The position numbers and the translations under genes were made by a program. The notes beneath the pieces are model-generated. The model saw nothing but the letters and a program-made list of their open reading frames with translations, did no database searches and was not told the origin of the DNA. Shown here piece after piece: positions 28,312 through 36,584 of a stretch of 64,000 bases of DNA; positions within the stretch are counted from its first letter, which is position 1; the number at the start of each line of letters is the position of its first letter. This DNA comes from Kordia antarctica (GTDB lineage Bacteria; Bacteroidota; Bacteroidia; Flavobacteriales; Flavobacteriaceae): positions 310,001 through 374,000 of the forward strand of contig NZ_CP019288.1 of the NCBI RefSeq assembly GCF_009901525.1, read 5' to 3'.

Positions 28312-29343
28312 ATGAATATCTGTTTTTTAATGTATCCTTGGGAAGAAATTGATCCAGAAAACGATACAAGTCTTGCATTAATTAAAGAATGTGTAAAACG
28401 TGGTTATGGAGTTGCTATGTGTTCGCCTTCAAACTTAACAATTCGCGATAGTGTAACAAATGCTTTTTGTAATGTTATTGGACGAATGGAAAAAGTGCCA
28501 GCTACACTAAAATCGTTCTATGGAAAAGCCGTTTTGCGTGAAGAAATGCTTCCGTTGGCTGGTTTTGATGTTATATTCATGAGAGCAAATCCGCCGTTAG
28601 ACCCAATAATGCTTAACTTTTTAGATTCTGTAAAAGACGATGTATTTATTGTAAATTCATTGCGAGGAATGCGCGAAGCAAACAATAAATTATACACAGC
28701 AGCTTTTGGAGATGCACACAGTAATATCATTCCAAATACGCATGTATCAAAAAATAAAGATTATTTAGTTCAACAAATAAAGGAATCAAAGTCAGATAAA
28801 ATGATTCTAAAACCGTTAAATGGTTTTGGAGGTTCAGGCGTTATTCTCATTGAAAAATCGGCGATGAATAACATTAAATCATTGTTAGATTTTTACATTA
28901 CAAGTGGCGATGGATCTTCTAATTATGTAATTCTTCAAGATTATATAGAAGGCGCCGATCAAGGCGATGTACGCGTTTTATTATTAAATGGCGAACCAAT
29001 AGGAGCCATGAAACGAATTCCTGGAACTGACGATCATCGTTCCAATGTAAGTGCTGGTGGACGCATCGCAAAACATACCTTAACCAAAGAGGAAAAAGCA
29101 TTGTGCAAACAAATTGGTCCGAAATTAGTCAATGACGGATTGTATTTTGTTGGAATTGATGTCATTGGCGGAAAATTAGTGGAAGTCAATGTCATGTCGC
29201 CAGGCGGAATAACCTACATGAATAAAGTATACAAAGCACGATTGCAAGAAAAAGTAATTGACTTCGTTGAAAGTAAAGTGACCGACAAATTGCAAGCATT
29301 TGATAGACGCGTGCGACTTCGTAAAACGGTTGATGAAGCTTAA
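28312..29343 (+). CDS. ATP-grasp ligase, glutathione synthetase-like
   Basis: 343 residues. GshB-type ligases join gamma-Glu-Cys to Gly with ATP. Visible motifs: FMRANPPLDPIMLNFLDS, VNSLRGMREANNKLYTAAF, the ATP-grasp lysine/loop MILKPLNGFGGSGVILIE, ILQDYIEGADQGDVRVLLLNGE, GGRIAKHTLT and the metal/ATP-binding VEVNVMSPGGITYMNKVY. This is the pattern of bacterial GshB, with a slightly long N-terminus. No gamma-glutamylcysteine synthetase is in the window, so other peptide-type substrates remain possible. It heads a seven-gene run (28312-34283) and its stop is 2 nt before the sulfurtransferase ATG. Confidence 0.87.
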   Translation: MNICFLMYPWEEIDPENDTSLALIKECVKRGYGVAMCSPSNLTIRDSVTNAFCNVIGRMEKVPATLKSFYGKAVLREEMLPLAGFDVIFMRANPPLDPIMLNFLDSVKDDVFIVNSLRGMREANNKLYTAAFGDAHSNIIPNTHVSKNKDYLVQQIKESKSDKMILKPLNGFGGSGVILIEKSAMNNIKSLLDFYITSGDGSSNYVILQDYIEGADQGDVRVLLLNGEPIGAMKRIPGTDDHRSNVSAGGRIAKHTLTKEEKALCKQIGPKLVNDGLYFVGIDVIGGKLVEVNVMSPGGITYMNKVYKARLQEKVIDFVESKVTDKLQAFDRRVRLRKTVDEA

Positions 29344-29345
29344 AA

Positions 29346-30167
29346 ATGAAATTACAAATATCTAACCCAATAATATCCAGAGATTGGTTGCAAGAACAGC
29401 TGAATGCAACCAATCTTGTAATTTTAAACGGAACTATTTCGAGAGTTATAGACGCTGAAAAAGAAGCAGAAACACAACAAATTCCAAACGCACGTTTTTT
29501 TGACATTAAAAAAGTGTTCAGTAGTACTGATGCGCCTTTTCCGAATACAATGTTGAATGTAGAAACTTTTACAGAAGAAGCACAAAAACTAGGAATCAAT
29601 AAAGATAGCGCGATTGTTGTCTATGATGAATTAGGAATGTATTCGGCGCCAAGAGTTTGGTTCATATTTAAGGCTATGGGATTTAATACTATAGCAGTTT
29701 TAAATGGCGGATTTCCTTCGTGGAAAGATTCAAATTATCCTGTAGAAACTAAAAAACCGTTTCAAGGAAAACGTGGTAATTTTCAAGGAAAAGATCGGTT
29801 AAGTTTATTTCGAAATTATACGGAAATGCTTCAAGAAGTTAAAAATACCTCAAGCTTAATTTTAGACGCGCGATCTGAAGCACGATTTACAGGAAAAGTG
29901 CCAGAACCAAGAAAAGGCTTGCGAAGTGGACAAATTCCGAACTCAAAAAATCTTCCGTATTCTAAGCTTTTAGAGAATCATCAATTCAAATCAAAAGAAG
30001 AAATTAGCGCAATTTTTGAATCGTTTCAACCAAAAGAAACACACTTTATATTTTCTTGCGGCTCAGGAATTACAGCGTGTATTCTGGCGTTAGCAGCCGA
30101 ATATGCTGGTTTTGAAGATTATGCTGTGTATGACGGTTCGTGGACGGAATGGGGAAGTACATGTTAG
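29346..30167 (+). CDS. Two-domain rhodanese, 3-mercaptopyruvate/thiosulfate sulfurtransferase
   Basis: 273 residues, two rhodanese domains. The first is non-catalytic (VVYDELGMYSAPRVWFIFKAMG); the second carries Cys238 in the active loop FSCGSGITACILALA. The CGSG(V/I)T loop is more typical of mercaptopyruvate than of thiosulfate sulfurtransferase. It moves sulfane sulfur to thiols such as glutathione or cyanide. It sits 2 nt after the GshB-like gene, tying it to thiol chemistry. Cytosolic, no signal peptide. Confidence 0.9.
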   Translation: MKLQISNPIISRDWLQEQLNATNLVILNGTISRVIDAEKEAETQQIPNARFFDIKKVFSSTDAPFPNTMLNVETFTEEAQKLGINKDSAIVVYDELGMYSAPRVWFIFKAMGFNTIAVLNGGFPSWKDSNYPVETKKPFQGKRGNFQGKDRLSLFRNYTEMLQEVKNTSSLILDARSEARFTGKVPEPRKGLRSGQIPNSKNLPYSKLLENHQFKSKEEISAIFESFQPKETHFIFSCGSGITACILALAAEYAGFEDYAVYDGSWTEWGSTC

Positions 30168-30204
30168 AGTTAAAAGTTTAAAGTGAAAAGTTAAAAGTGC
30201 GCTG

Positions 30205-30222
30205 TATTGAGCGAAGTCGAAA
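30205..30222. repeat. Dispersed element ATTGAGCGAAGTCGAAAT
   Basis: Sits in the 78-nt gap between the sulfurtransferase and the RDD gene, after repeated GTTAAAAGT words. Its complement TTTCGACTTCGCTCAA matches the elements at 1197 and 44579. Confidence 0.6.
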
Positions 30223-30245
30223 TAAAAAGTTTGAAAAATATAAAT

Positions 30246-31295
30246 ATGAATAGAATTCAAAATATAATTTATAACAACATTTTTTACATTGCGTTGTACT
30301 GTTCAATTACATCAATTATATTTTATATTGCTGCTTTATTTTCAAAAACATTGCCTGAGAAATTGTTAGATGTACTGTCTGTTTTTAGTGTATCAACTAT
30401 AGATTTAACATATTTTCAACTCGATTTTTTTACATTTTCCTATTATATAACTGATACAGGCACTATAACACGATCTGCACTCACACCTTTATTTATCATT
30501 CTATTTTTTATCGGAACATTGCTGTATTCAGTAAGTAAAAAGAAAGAACATCGCATATTTAATTTTTGCTTTTCTTTACTATTTATGGCTAGTTTGACAA
30601 GTATTATTGATAATACCATTGGATTAATTTTGGGTAGAGAATTCTATTCGTATCCATTATTGGCGTTCTATATTTTTAAATCCATTATTATAGTATTCAT
30701 AAGTTTTGTCTATTTACAGAAATGTTACCAGCAAAAACAACTCGTTTTATTAGAAGGTGAAGGTGTTAGAGTATTTCTCAACAATAGTGGAGATGTTAGT
30801 GTTTTAAAACACGAAAGAGCTTCCAAATGGCAGCGTTTTGTACATTATATCATTGATAGCTTTCTAATTATAATGTTATTTTCAAAATATACTTTTTTTA
30901 TGCCAAGAGCATTTATGATTGAACTTACAGCTATGTTTGGTGATCGATTTTACGGCTTTATTCTATACTTTATAGCAAGTACAATCTATTATGTATTGTT
31001 TGAAACGTTATTTAAAACTACACCTGGAAAGTATTTGATGAACACGAGTGTCATTAACTATAAAGAAGGAAAAATTAGTTTTGGTCAAATTGTTGCCAGA
31101 ACGCTTTCTAGAAGAATTCCTTTTGAAGCATTTTCGTTTTTTGGTGCTGTAGGATTACACGATAGATTATCAAGCACAACAGTTGCAAAACAACAATCGG
31201 ATAAAACGTATGAAAATGGTGCAAAATTTATTTTAGCATTGTTTGGATTATTTGTATTACTTATTGCTATTATGAATTTTTCAAATATTTTTTAA
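30246..31295 (+). CDS. RDD-family membrane protein
   Basis: 349 residues from ATG 30246 (an in-frame TTG at 30207 lies inside the repeated element and is rejected). Four N-terminal membrane helices are followed by a C-terminal RDD-like domain: ASKWQRFVHYIIDSFLIIML, ETLFKTTPGKYLMN and ARTLSRRIPFEAFSF. RDD proteins are widespread; a few work in Na/H antiport, most have no known role. It is in the middle of the GshB-DUF1704 operon, 10 nt ahead of the next gene. Confidence 0.85.
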   Translation: MNRIQNIIYNNIFYIALYCSITSIIFYIAALFSKTLPEKLLDVLSVFSVSTIDLTYFQLDFFTFSYYITDTGTITRSALTPLFIILFFIGTLLYSVSKKKEHRIFNFCFSLLFMASLTSIIDNTIGLILGREFYSYPLLAFYIFKSIIIVFISFVYLQKCYQQKQLVLLEGEGVRVFLNNSGDVSVLKHERASKWQRFVHYIIDSFLIIMLFSKYTFFMPRAFMIELTAMFGDRFYGFILYFIASTIYYVLFETLFKTTPGKYLMNTSVINYKEGKISFGQIVARTLSRRIPFEAFSFFGAVGLHDRLSSTTVAKQQSDKTYENGAKFILALFGLFVLLIAIMNFSNIF

Positions 31296-31304
31296 GAAAT
31301 TGAG

Positions 31305-31745
31305 ATGATGAAGACTATAGAGAATACACATTCAGAAAAACTAGAAAAAGCCGAAATTGATATAATAAGCGCTGAACTTCTTGCCGTTCATGTTACACTT
31401 GAAAAACTAAAACTTGCACGAAAAAGTATATTGCGAGATGCATTAATTTTAGGAGTAATTGCAATTATTCTGATGTTAGTTGGTGCATATGGAAGTATAG
31501 CTCGTTGGACTAATTTTCCTATATTTCCTGCTACTATTTTTGCAGGCGGAATTTTGTTAGCGATTGCTTTTAGACCTTTGCAACAGTATAAAAATGAATT
31601 GGCTTCTGCCGAAGAAACCCGAAATGAATTGCAAACTATCCTAAAAAACAATCATTTAGACTATAAAGTTGACGTTCGTGTCACAAGAGATTCAGAAGGC
31701 GAATATGTAATTAAGAAAAGCATCAAACTAGTTACGATTAAATAA
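31305..31745 (+). CDS. Hypothetical membrane protein with coiled coil and two helices
   Basis: 146 residues: an N-terminal helix rich in Glu/Lys (about 10-45), two membrane segments (about 46-64 and 74-87), then a second helical stretch and a short beta tail. Layout is similar to the following gene product, though no clear sequence identity is visible. Family not recognised. Tight operon spacing on both sides (9 and 8 nt). Confidence 0.7.
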   Translation: MMKTIENTHSEKLEKAEIDIISAELLAVHVTLEKLKLARKSILRDALILGVIAIILMLVGAYGSIARWTNFPIFPATIFAGGILLAIAFRPLQQYKNELASAEETRNELQTILKNNHLDYKVDVRVTRDSEGEYVIKKSIKLVTIK

Positions 31746-31753
31746 TATTTAAC

Positions 31754-32266
31754 ATGGAAATTTCAAGACATTGCAGCTTTTGTGAACACAAAGAATTTGA
31801 TTTTTCAACAGGAAATTTCTGTGGACTCACAAAGAAGAAAGCAGATTTTTCACGAAAGTGCCCAAAAATTACATTTGGCAATAATGCAAAAGAGGAGATA
31901 GCGAGAATAAATTTAGAATATCAAGCATTGAAAGAGCAAAAAACGGCAGTAATTAGTCATTTAATCTTGTATATACTTATTGGTTTGGCGTTGATTGTCA
32001 TAGATATTTTTGCCACTATTGCAATTTTTGAAGCAGGTTGGATTACGACGTATACACTTGTAGGATTTGCGATTGGCATGTCTGTAATTGGTTATGCGTT
32101 TACGCCTTATATAAAATATACAAACGCAAATAGTGTGGTTACCTCTGAAAAAAAACGCATGGATGATCTTTTACAATTGTATGATTATGGATATGAAATT
32201 AATTTTGAAGATGAAAATTATCAAACAGCAGTCACGTTTCATAGATCAAAAGTAAAATTACGATAA
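31754..32266 (+). CDS. Hypothetical zinc-ribbon-like two-helix membrane protein
   Basis: 170 residues. The N-terminus has four Cys in the pattern HCSFCEH...FCGLTKKKADFSRKC, plausible ligands for zinc or an Fe-S centre, then a helical stretch and two membrane segments (about 68-92 and 97-118). The soluble C-terminus is acidic. No named family recognised. It lies 17 nt before the N-formylglutamate amidohydrolase-like gene. Confidence 0.72.
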   Translation: MEISRHCSFCEHKEFDFSTGNFCGLTKKKADFSRKCPKITFGNNAKEEIARINLEYQALKEQKTAVISHLILYILIGLALIVIDIFATIAIFEAGWITTYTLVGFAIGMSVIGYAFTPYIKYTNANSVVTSEKKRMDDLLQLYDYGYEINFEDENYQTAVTFHRSKVKLR

Positions 32267-32283
32267 TATAAGTACGAATACGC

Positions 32284-33120
32284 ATGGAAAAATTAACCAT
32301 TAAACAAATTATCACAAAAATTCAACAAGAAGAACTGTTTGAAGCAGTTTCAGTTGATTATTCTTTTACGATAAAAATTGACGCATATGTTCCGTATGCA
32401 TGTGGCGCAGTACACGACGGACATCAGTTTAGACGGGAACTTTGGGAGAATTGTTTGCATTCAGAATACGATCGATGGTTTGAAGAAGATCCGGCAACAA
32501 AAGAAATGATTCAAACACATCCAATTGTGATTGCAGGAATGAATTCTCGCTTTGAATACGACTTAAATCGTGCGCCAGAAACCGCCATTTATGAAGATGC
32601 TTGGGGAAAGCAATTGTGGAAAAAGCCACTTTCAGAAACCATGAAGCAGAAAAGCTTGAACAAGCATGCAAATTTTTACAAAGTTGTACACGCATTGATT
32701 GAAAAGTTAGAGGAAAAGTTTGGCGTTTGCGTCATATACGATATGCATTCCTATAACTGGAAACGTTGGGAACGCGAAGTGCCAACGTTTAATTTCGGAA
32801 CTACAAATATTAATAATGCACGTTTTGGAGAAATTATTGAAGAATGGCGAAAAATGCTATCGGAAATCAACTTGCCAAACGGAATTGTTTCTACGTCAAA
32901 AATTAACGATACATTTCAAGGAAATGGCTATTTTTTGAAGTTCATTACGCAGCATTTTAGCAATACTTTAGTTTTGGCAACCGAAGTAAAAAAGATATAT
33001 TGCGACGAAATTAATCAGGTTATGTTTCCTGAAGTTGTTTCGGCTCTAGAAAAGGCGTTAAAGACACTAATTCCGAAGCATTCAGGCAAATTTTATATAG
33101 AACATAAACACGAAGAATAG
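32284..33120 (+). CDS. N-formylglutamate amidohydrolase family protein
   Basis: 278 residues. The family (HutG-like FGase) removes formyl from N-formylglutamate at the end of histidine degradation, but many members lie outside hut operons. Motifs: VDYSFTIKIDAYVPYACGAVHDGHQFR, IAGMNSRFEYDLNR (Arg, Asn and Asp of the site), and VIYDMHSYNWKRW with the metal-binding DxHS. No other hut gene is nearby. Its place beside a GshB-like ligase and a DUF1704 peptidase suggests a different amide or gamma-glutamyl substrate; that is inference. Confidence 0.85.
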   Translation: MEKLTIKQIITKIQQEELFEAVSVDYSFTIKIDAYVPYACGAVHDGHQFRRELWENCLHSEYDRWFEEDPATKEMIQTHPIVIAGMNSRFEYDLNRAPETAIYEDAWGKQLWKKPLSETMKQKSLNKHANFYKVVHALIEKLEEKFGVCVIYDMHSYNWKRWEREVPTFNFGTTNINNARFGEIIEEWRKMLSEINLPNGIVSTSKINDTFQGNGYFLKFITQHFSNTLVLATEVKKIYCDEINQVMFPEVVSALEKALKTLIPKHSGKFYIEHKHEE

Positions 33121-33125
33121 TACGA

Positions 33126-34283
33126 ATGAAAGATAGTAATGTAGCGAGCAAAGTGCTTTTTGAAATTGATACAAACATCAACGATATTGTAAAGAAAATC
33201 GAATTGTTGAGTTATGTGAATCCTATAAATATTGAGGAAGAAAAGGCGAAATTCTTTCAATCTAAATACTTAGCAGATCCAAAATTTCAATATCCTGAGA
33301 TGGATTTTGATCGTTTTCAGTTGCACAGACAATTGATTTCGCAGCCTATTGAACTTATTGAAAACGAGTCTACTAGAGAATTGTATGAAGATACTATTTA
33401 TGCGTATTCTGGCTTGATTCAGTGTATTCAAACCATTGGAACAAAACGTAAATTTTATTATAATAGTTTGCGTTCTTTTGGTACGCCGACAGAGCAAGAT
33501 GTGGAAAACGCAAATTTTATTCTTCACTTTGAAGAAGAAAAAGATAGCGACGAACAGTTTCAACCAAAGTATTCTCCAAAAGAAACCGAAGCACTTTTTC
33601 GTGCATATTCTAAACAATACGATTTTTCATATCATATTAAGTTTTCTAAAGATATGAGTGCGATTGCAATGGTTTTGAATAATATTAAAACGCTTGTTAT
33701 TAGTGAAAAACATACATTTTCGGACAATGAAATTGCAGTGTTAACCAATCATGAAATTGGCGTACATATGGTGACAACGATGAACGGATTGTTGCATCCG
33801 CTGAAAATATTTTCAAATGGATTTCCAAATTATGAGGAAACTCAAGAAGGTTTGGCGGTTTTTTCGGAATATATGAGTAACAATTTAACTGTAAAACGTT
33901 TGAAAGAACTCGCATATCGTGTCATTGCTGTTGACAGTTTGGCAAAAGGACATTCATTTTCTACTACATTCCGAAAGTTTGTAAATACCTACGATTTAGA
34001 CAGAGAAACAGCGTTCAATATTTCGGTTCGTGCGCATCGTGGCGGCGGATTTACTAAAGATTATTTGTATTTATCTGGATTGAAAAAAGTATATAATTAC
34101 TACAAATCTGGAAAAGATATGAATGTGTTGCTGCGTGGAAAAATTTCGTTAGATTATTTAGAAACTATAGAGTCGTTGGCAAAAAACGGTTGCGCTTTGG
34201 ATTCTAAATATATTACAGATTCGTACAAAGAGAATAAAAACACCAATAAAACCGTTGATTTTATCTTGGAGAATTTGAAGTAA
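33126..34283 (+). CDS. DUF1704/QEGLA-motif metallopeptidase-like protein
   Basis: 385 residues. Contains the HExxxH zinc motif His209-Glu210-x3-His214 (TNHEIGVHMVTTMNG) and the QEGLA motif at residues 240-244 (NYEETQEGLAVFSEYMSNN). This is the family annotated as flavohemoglobin expression-modulating, and is homologous to the eukaryotic MATCAP tyrosine carboxypeptidases with the same HExxxH/E arrangement. A role as a carboxypeptidase on a small peptide is therefore likely but not shown. It closes the operon, 5 nt after the amidohydrolase gene, followed by a stem-loop. Confidence 0.87.
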   Translation: MKDSNVASKVLFEIDTNINDIVKKIELLSYVNPINIEEEKAKFFQSKYLADPKFQYPEMDFDRFQLHRQLISQPIELIENESTRELYEDTIYAYSGLIQCIQTIGTKRKFYYNSLRSFGTPTEQDVENANFILHFEEEKDSDEQFQPKYSPKETEALFRAYSKQYDFSYHIKFSKDMSAIAMVLNNIKTLVISEKHTFSDNEIAVLTNHEIGVHMVTTMNGLLHPLKIFSNGFPNYEETQEGLAVFSEYMSNNLTVKRLKELAYRVIAVDSLAKGHSFSTTFRKFVNTYDLDRETAFNISVRAHRGGGFTKDYLYLSGLKKVYNYYKSGKDMNVLLRGKISLDYLETIESLAKNGCALDSKYITDSYKENKNTNKTVDFILENLK

Positions 34284-34324
34284 GAAAGCGAACCGAAGTT
34301 CACTTTAAATTTAATTTTCAGTAA

Positions 34325-34374
34325 CAATATAAAGACAATTCATACGTATATGTGTATGAAGATTGTCTATATTG
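34325..34374 (+). terminator. Stem-loop after the GshB-DUF1704 operon
   Basis: The outer pair CAATATA/TATATTG and the inner pair GACAATTCATAC/GTATGAAGATTGTC form a long stem with small bulges, 42 nt after the stop of the last gene. A run of T is weak, so it may be a processing or stability element. Confidence 0.55.
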
Positions 34375-34400
34375 TTAATCTCTTATTTTAAAACCTTACC

Positions 34401-36152
34401 ATGTTAAATTTTACGCAGTATTGCTATTCCCCATTTTTCAAAATTTTCATTCTCCTATTTTATTTTAGCACGATTTCAAGTGCGTTTTCTCAAACAGATT
34501 CGTTGGCTACGAAGTCGTATGATGAACTTGTTGGTTTGTATTCAAGCAAAATAGGGAAAAATCCAGAAATTGCGATTGTGTATATGCAAAAAGCACATCA
34601 ATTAGCAAAACAGAAAAATGACACTAAAAATATTGCTAAAACACTTTATGGGATAGCTTTTTGTAATTTCTATTTAACTAATAATTCTAAGGCATTACAG
34701 GATGTAGAAATGGCGATTGAAATTTTATCAACACAAGAGACAAAAAATAGTGCGCTACTTTCTCATTGTTATAATTTAAGAGGAATGGTGTTTTCTGATA
34801 TTCGAGAAGATTCAAAAGCACTTGATTCATATTTGAAAGCTAAACAGTATTCTAAAAATTTAATAAATAAAATCAAGATTTCTACAAATATTGCTTTCAT
34901 CAAAAAAATGCACAAAGATTATAAAGAAGCAATTAGAATTTTTAAAGAAAACCTGTTAATCGTAGAAGAATCAACAATAATTGAAGAAACAAAACGTAGA
35001 TATGAAGTTTCTATCTTAGCAAATATTACGGAGACTTATTTGATAATGAATGAGGCGACTTCGGGTAATTTTACTAAAGAAGCTCGGTATTATAATGACT
35101 TAGCTTTACAAAAGTACTCAAAAAATGAAGATACAGTTTTATATTATTTTTTATTAATAAATGAAATGATGATTCTTTTTGAAGAAGGTGCGTACGATAA
35201 GAGTATTGAGTTGGCACAAGAAATAGTAGATTATGTATTAGAAAATAACGATGAAAATTCGTTATGCATGGCATACTTTTATATAGGTAAAAATTATGCG
35301 AAGCTTAAAGAATATAATAGAGCTATTCTCTTTTTTGAAAAAGCGAATGGTATAATTCAGAATTCTCAAAGAAAATATCCTATTGAAAAATTACTTAATA
35401 AAGAGTTGGCTTTATCCTATACGGCTATCGGAAAGATAGAAAAAGGGCAAGAATATTTCGATAAGTATATAACATTGGTAGAAGCAGAAAGTTTAGATGA
35501 TGTTAAGGTGTTAAACGCAGTATATGCTAAAAATGATATTCCTGAACTAAGAGCAGAATTAGATCGTTTAAAAGAAATTATACTTTCAGAGAGAAAGAAA
35601 AAACAACAATTATATCTCATTGCATTTGCGCTAGTACTTGTGTTAATTATCAGTTTTATTTGGTATCGTAAAAAAGTAAAAAAAATTAAACAGCGTATCA
35701 CAGAAGTGTTACAAAAAGTTAGTGAACTTGAAAGAGTAGAAGCAGAAGAAAAAAATAAAGTTTCTATAATTTCCGAAAAGGTAACTGATGAAAAAGCTGC
35801 ATTGCTGTTAGAAAAACTGGAAGAATTTGAAGATAAAAGAGAATATTTATCACTAGATTGTAGTTTGAGCTTTGTTGCTGAAAAATTGGAATCTAACACT
35901 TCGTATGTTTCTAATTTGATTAATAATTACAAAAACAAAACTTTCAAATCATATATCACCGAATTGCGAATTAATACTGCATTAATTCGATTAAAAAACG
36001 ACGGAAAGTTACGTTCGTATACAATAAAAGCCATTGCAGAAGAGTTCGGTTTTAAACGCCAAGAAACATTCTCTAAAGCATTCAAATCACAAACAGGAAT
36101 TTATCCATCACAATACTTGAAAAAACTACGTGAAGACCTAGAAGTTAATTGA
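34401..36152 (+). CDS. TPR membrane protein with AraC-type DNA-binding domain
   Basis: 583 residues. Signal/membrane segment at about 14-32 ending AFSQ, then a TPR-like helical repeat region (about 35-385) facing the periplasm, one membrane helix at about 400-420 (LYLIAFALVLVLIISFIWY), a coiled coil, and an AraC/XylS helix-turn-helix at the C-terminus (about 480-580: SYVSNLINNYKNKTFKSYI, IAEEFGFKRQETFSKAFKS). Such one-component membrane regulators are typical of flavobacteria. The gene directly downstream, 87 nt away, encodes the RiPP-like precursor and has an inverted repeat over its -7 box, making it a candidate target. Confidence 0.87.
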   Translation: MLNFTQYCYSPFFKIFILLFYFSTISSAFSQTDSLATKSYDELVGLYSSKIGKNPEIAIVYMQKAHQLAKQKNDTKNIAKTLYGIAFCNFYLTNNSKALQDVEMAIEILSTQETKNSALLSHCYNLRGMVFSDIREDSKALDSYLKAKQYSKNLINKIKISTNIAFIKKMHKDYKEAIRIFKENLLIVEESTIIEETKRRYEVSILANITETYLIMNEATSGNFTKEARYYNDLALQKYSKNEDTVLYYFLLINEMMILFEEGAYDKSIELAQEIVDYVLENNDENSLCMAYFYIGKNYAKLKEYNRAILFFEKANGIIQNSQRKYPIEKLLNKELALSYTAIGKIEKGQEYFDKYITLVEAESLDDVKVLNAVYAKNDIPELRAELDRLKEIILSERKKKQQLYLIAFALVLVLIISFIWYRKKVKKIKQRITEVLQKVSELERVEAEEKNKVSIISEKVTDEKAALLLEKLEEFEDKREYLSLDCSLSFVAEKLESNTSYVSNLINNYKNKTFKSYITELRINTALIRLKNDGKLRSYTIKAIAEEFGFKRQETFSKAFKSQTGIYPSQYLKKLREDLEVN

Positions 36153-36180
36153 TAGTTCATAAACCATCAATCCTTAAGCT

Positions 36181-36210
36181 TTGTAAACACTAGGTTTTAA
36201 TGTTACTTTG
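36181..36210 (+). promoter_or_regulatory. Promoter of the RiPP-like precursor gene
   Basis: TTG (36181-36183), exactly 19 nt, then TTACTTTG (36203-36210), one base from TAnnTTTG. The ATG follows at 36240. Confidence 0.65.
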
Positions 36211-36227
36211 TCAGTATAACATTAAAA
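36195..36227. promoter_or_regulatory. 11-bp perfect inverted repeat overlapping the -7 box
   Basis: TTTTAATGTTA (36195-36205) and TAACATTAAAA (36217-36227) are exact inverses separated by 11 nt, and the spacer carries most of the -7 box and the likely start site. This is the layout expected for an operator, or for a 5' mRNA hairpin. Confidence 0.6.
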
Positions 36228-36239
36228 CAAATTATAGAT

Positions 36240-36515
36240 ATGAAAAAAAGAAAATTCAAATTATTAGAACTCAAAAAGCATAAAATTTCTAATCTGAATA
36301 GTTTAAATAGCAAAGGTGGAGATTATGGAAATGGAGAAACTGCAACTGTAGGAACGGACACTGTACCATATTTACCTACAATAATTAATTGTCCTGAAAC
36401 TGTTACATGTGACACAAATGACGGAGGAACTTGTCAGACAACAAGAACTTTAGCAGATAATACTTTTAATGAAACTTGTGATTGTGATGGTATGGTTACT
36501 GGCGCAAACTGTTAA
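36240..36515 (+). CDS. Orphan GG-leader peptide, Bacteroidota RiPP (lanthipeptide-like) precursor
   Basis: 91 residues. The N-terminus MKKRKFKLLELKKHKISNLN has the KxLxLxKxxIxxLN pattern of Bacteroidota natural-product precursors (GG-leader, class I lanthipeptide-type), with Gly-Gly at residues 26-27. The following core is Thr-rich and has six Cys, at 51, 57, 65, 80, 82 and 91, ending in Cys (VTGANC). No lanthionine synthetase, radical SAM enzyme, peptidase-transporter or immunity gene is in the window, so modification and export would need a distant or shared system. Own promoter, inverted repeat and a strong terminator support it as a real gene. A plain disulfide-bonded secreted peptide is the alternative. 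Confidence 0.82.
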   Translation: MKKRKFKLLELKKHKISNLNSLNSKGGDYGNGETATVGTDTVPYLPTIINCPETVTCDTNDGGTCQTTRTLADNTFNETCDCDGMVTGANC

Positions 36516-36532
36516 ATCATTTGGAGCATATA

Positions 36533-36572
36533 AAAAAAGCCTTAATCATTTCTATGATTAGGGCTTTTTTTA
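36533..36572 (+). terminator. Strong terminator after the precursor gene
   Basis: AAAAAAAGCCTTAATCAT pairs with ATGATTAGGGCTTTTTTT across TTCT. It also lies at the 3' end of the convergent T9SS type B gene and could serve both. Confidence 0.9.
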
Positions 36573-36584
36573 TTGAAAATTAAC

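Noticed and set aside
29192-29599. 135-codon minus-strand frame across the GshB/sulfurtransferase boundary
   Set aside because: Overlaps two well-supported genes in the opposite direction.
30207-30245. TTG start of the RDD protein at 30207
   Set aside because: It begins inside the dispersed element; ATG 30246 is the natural start.
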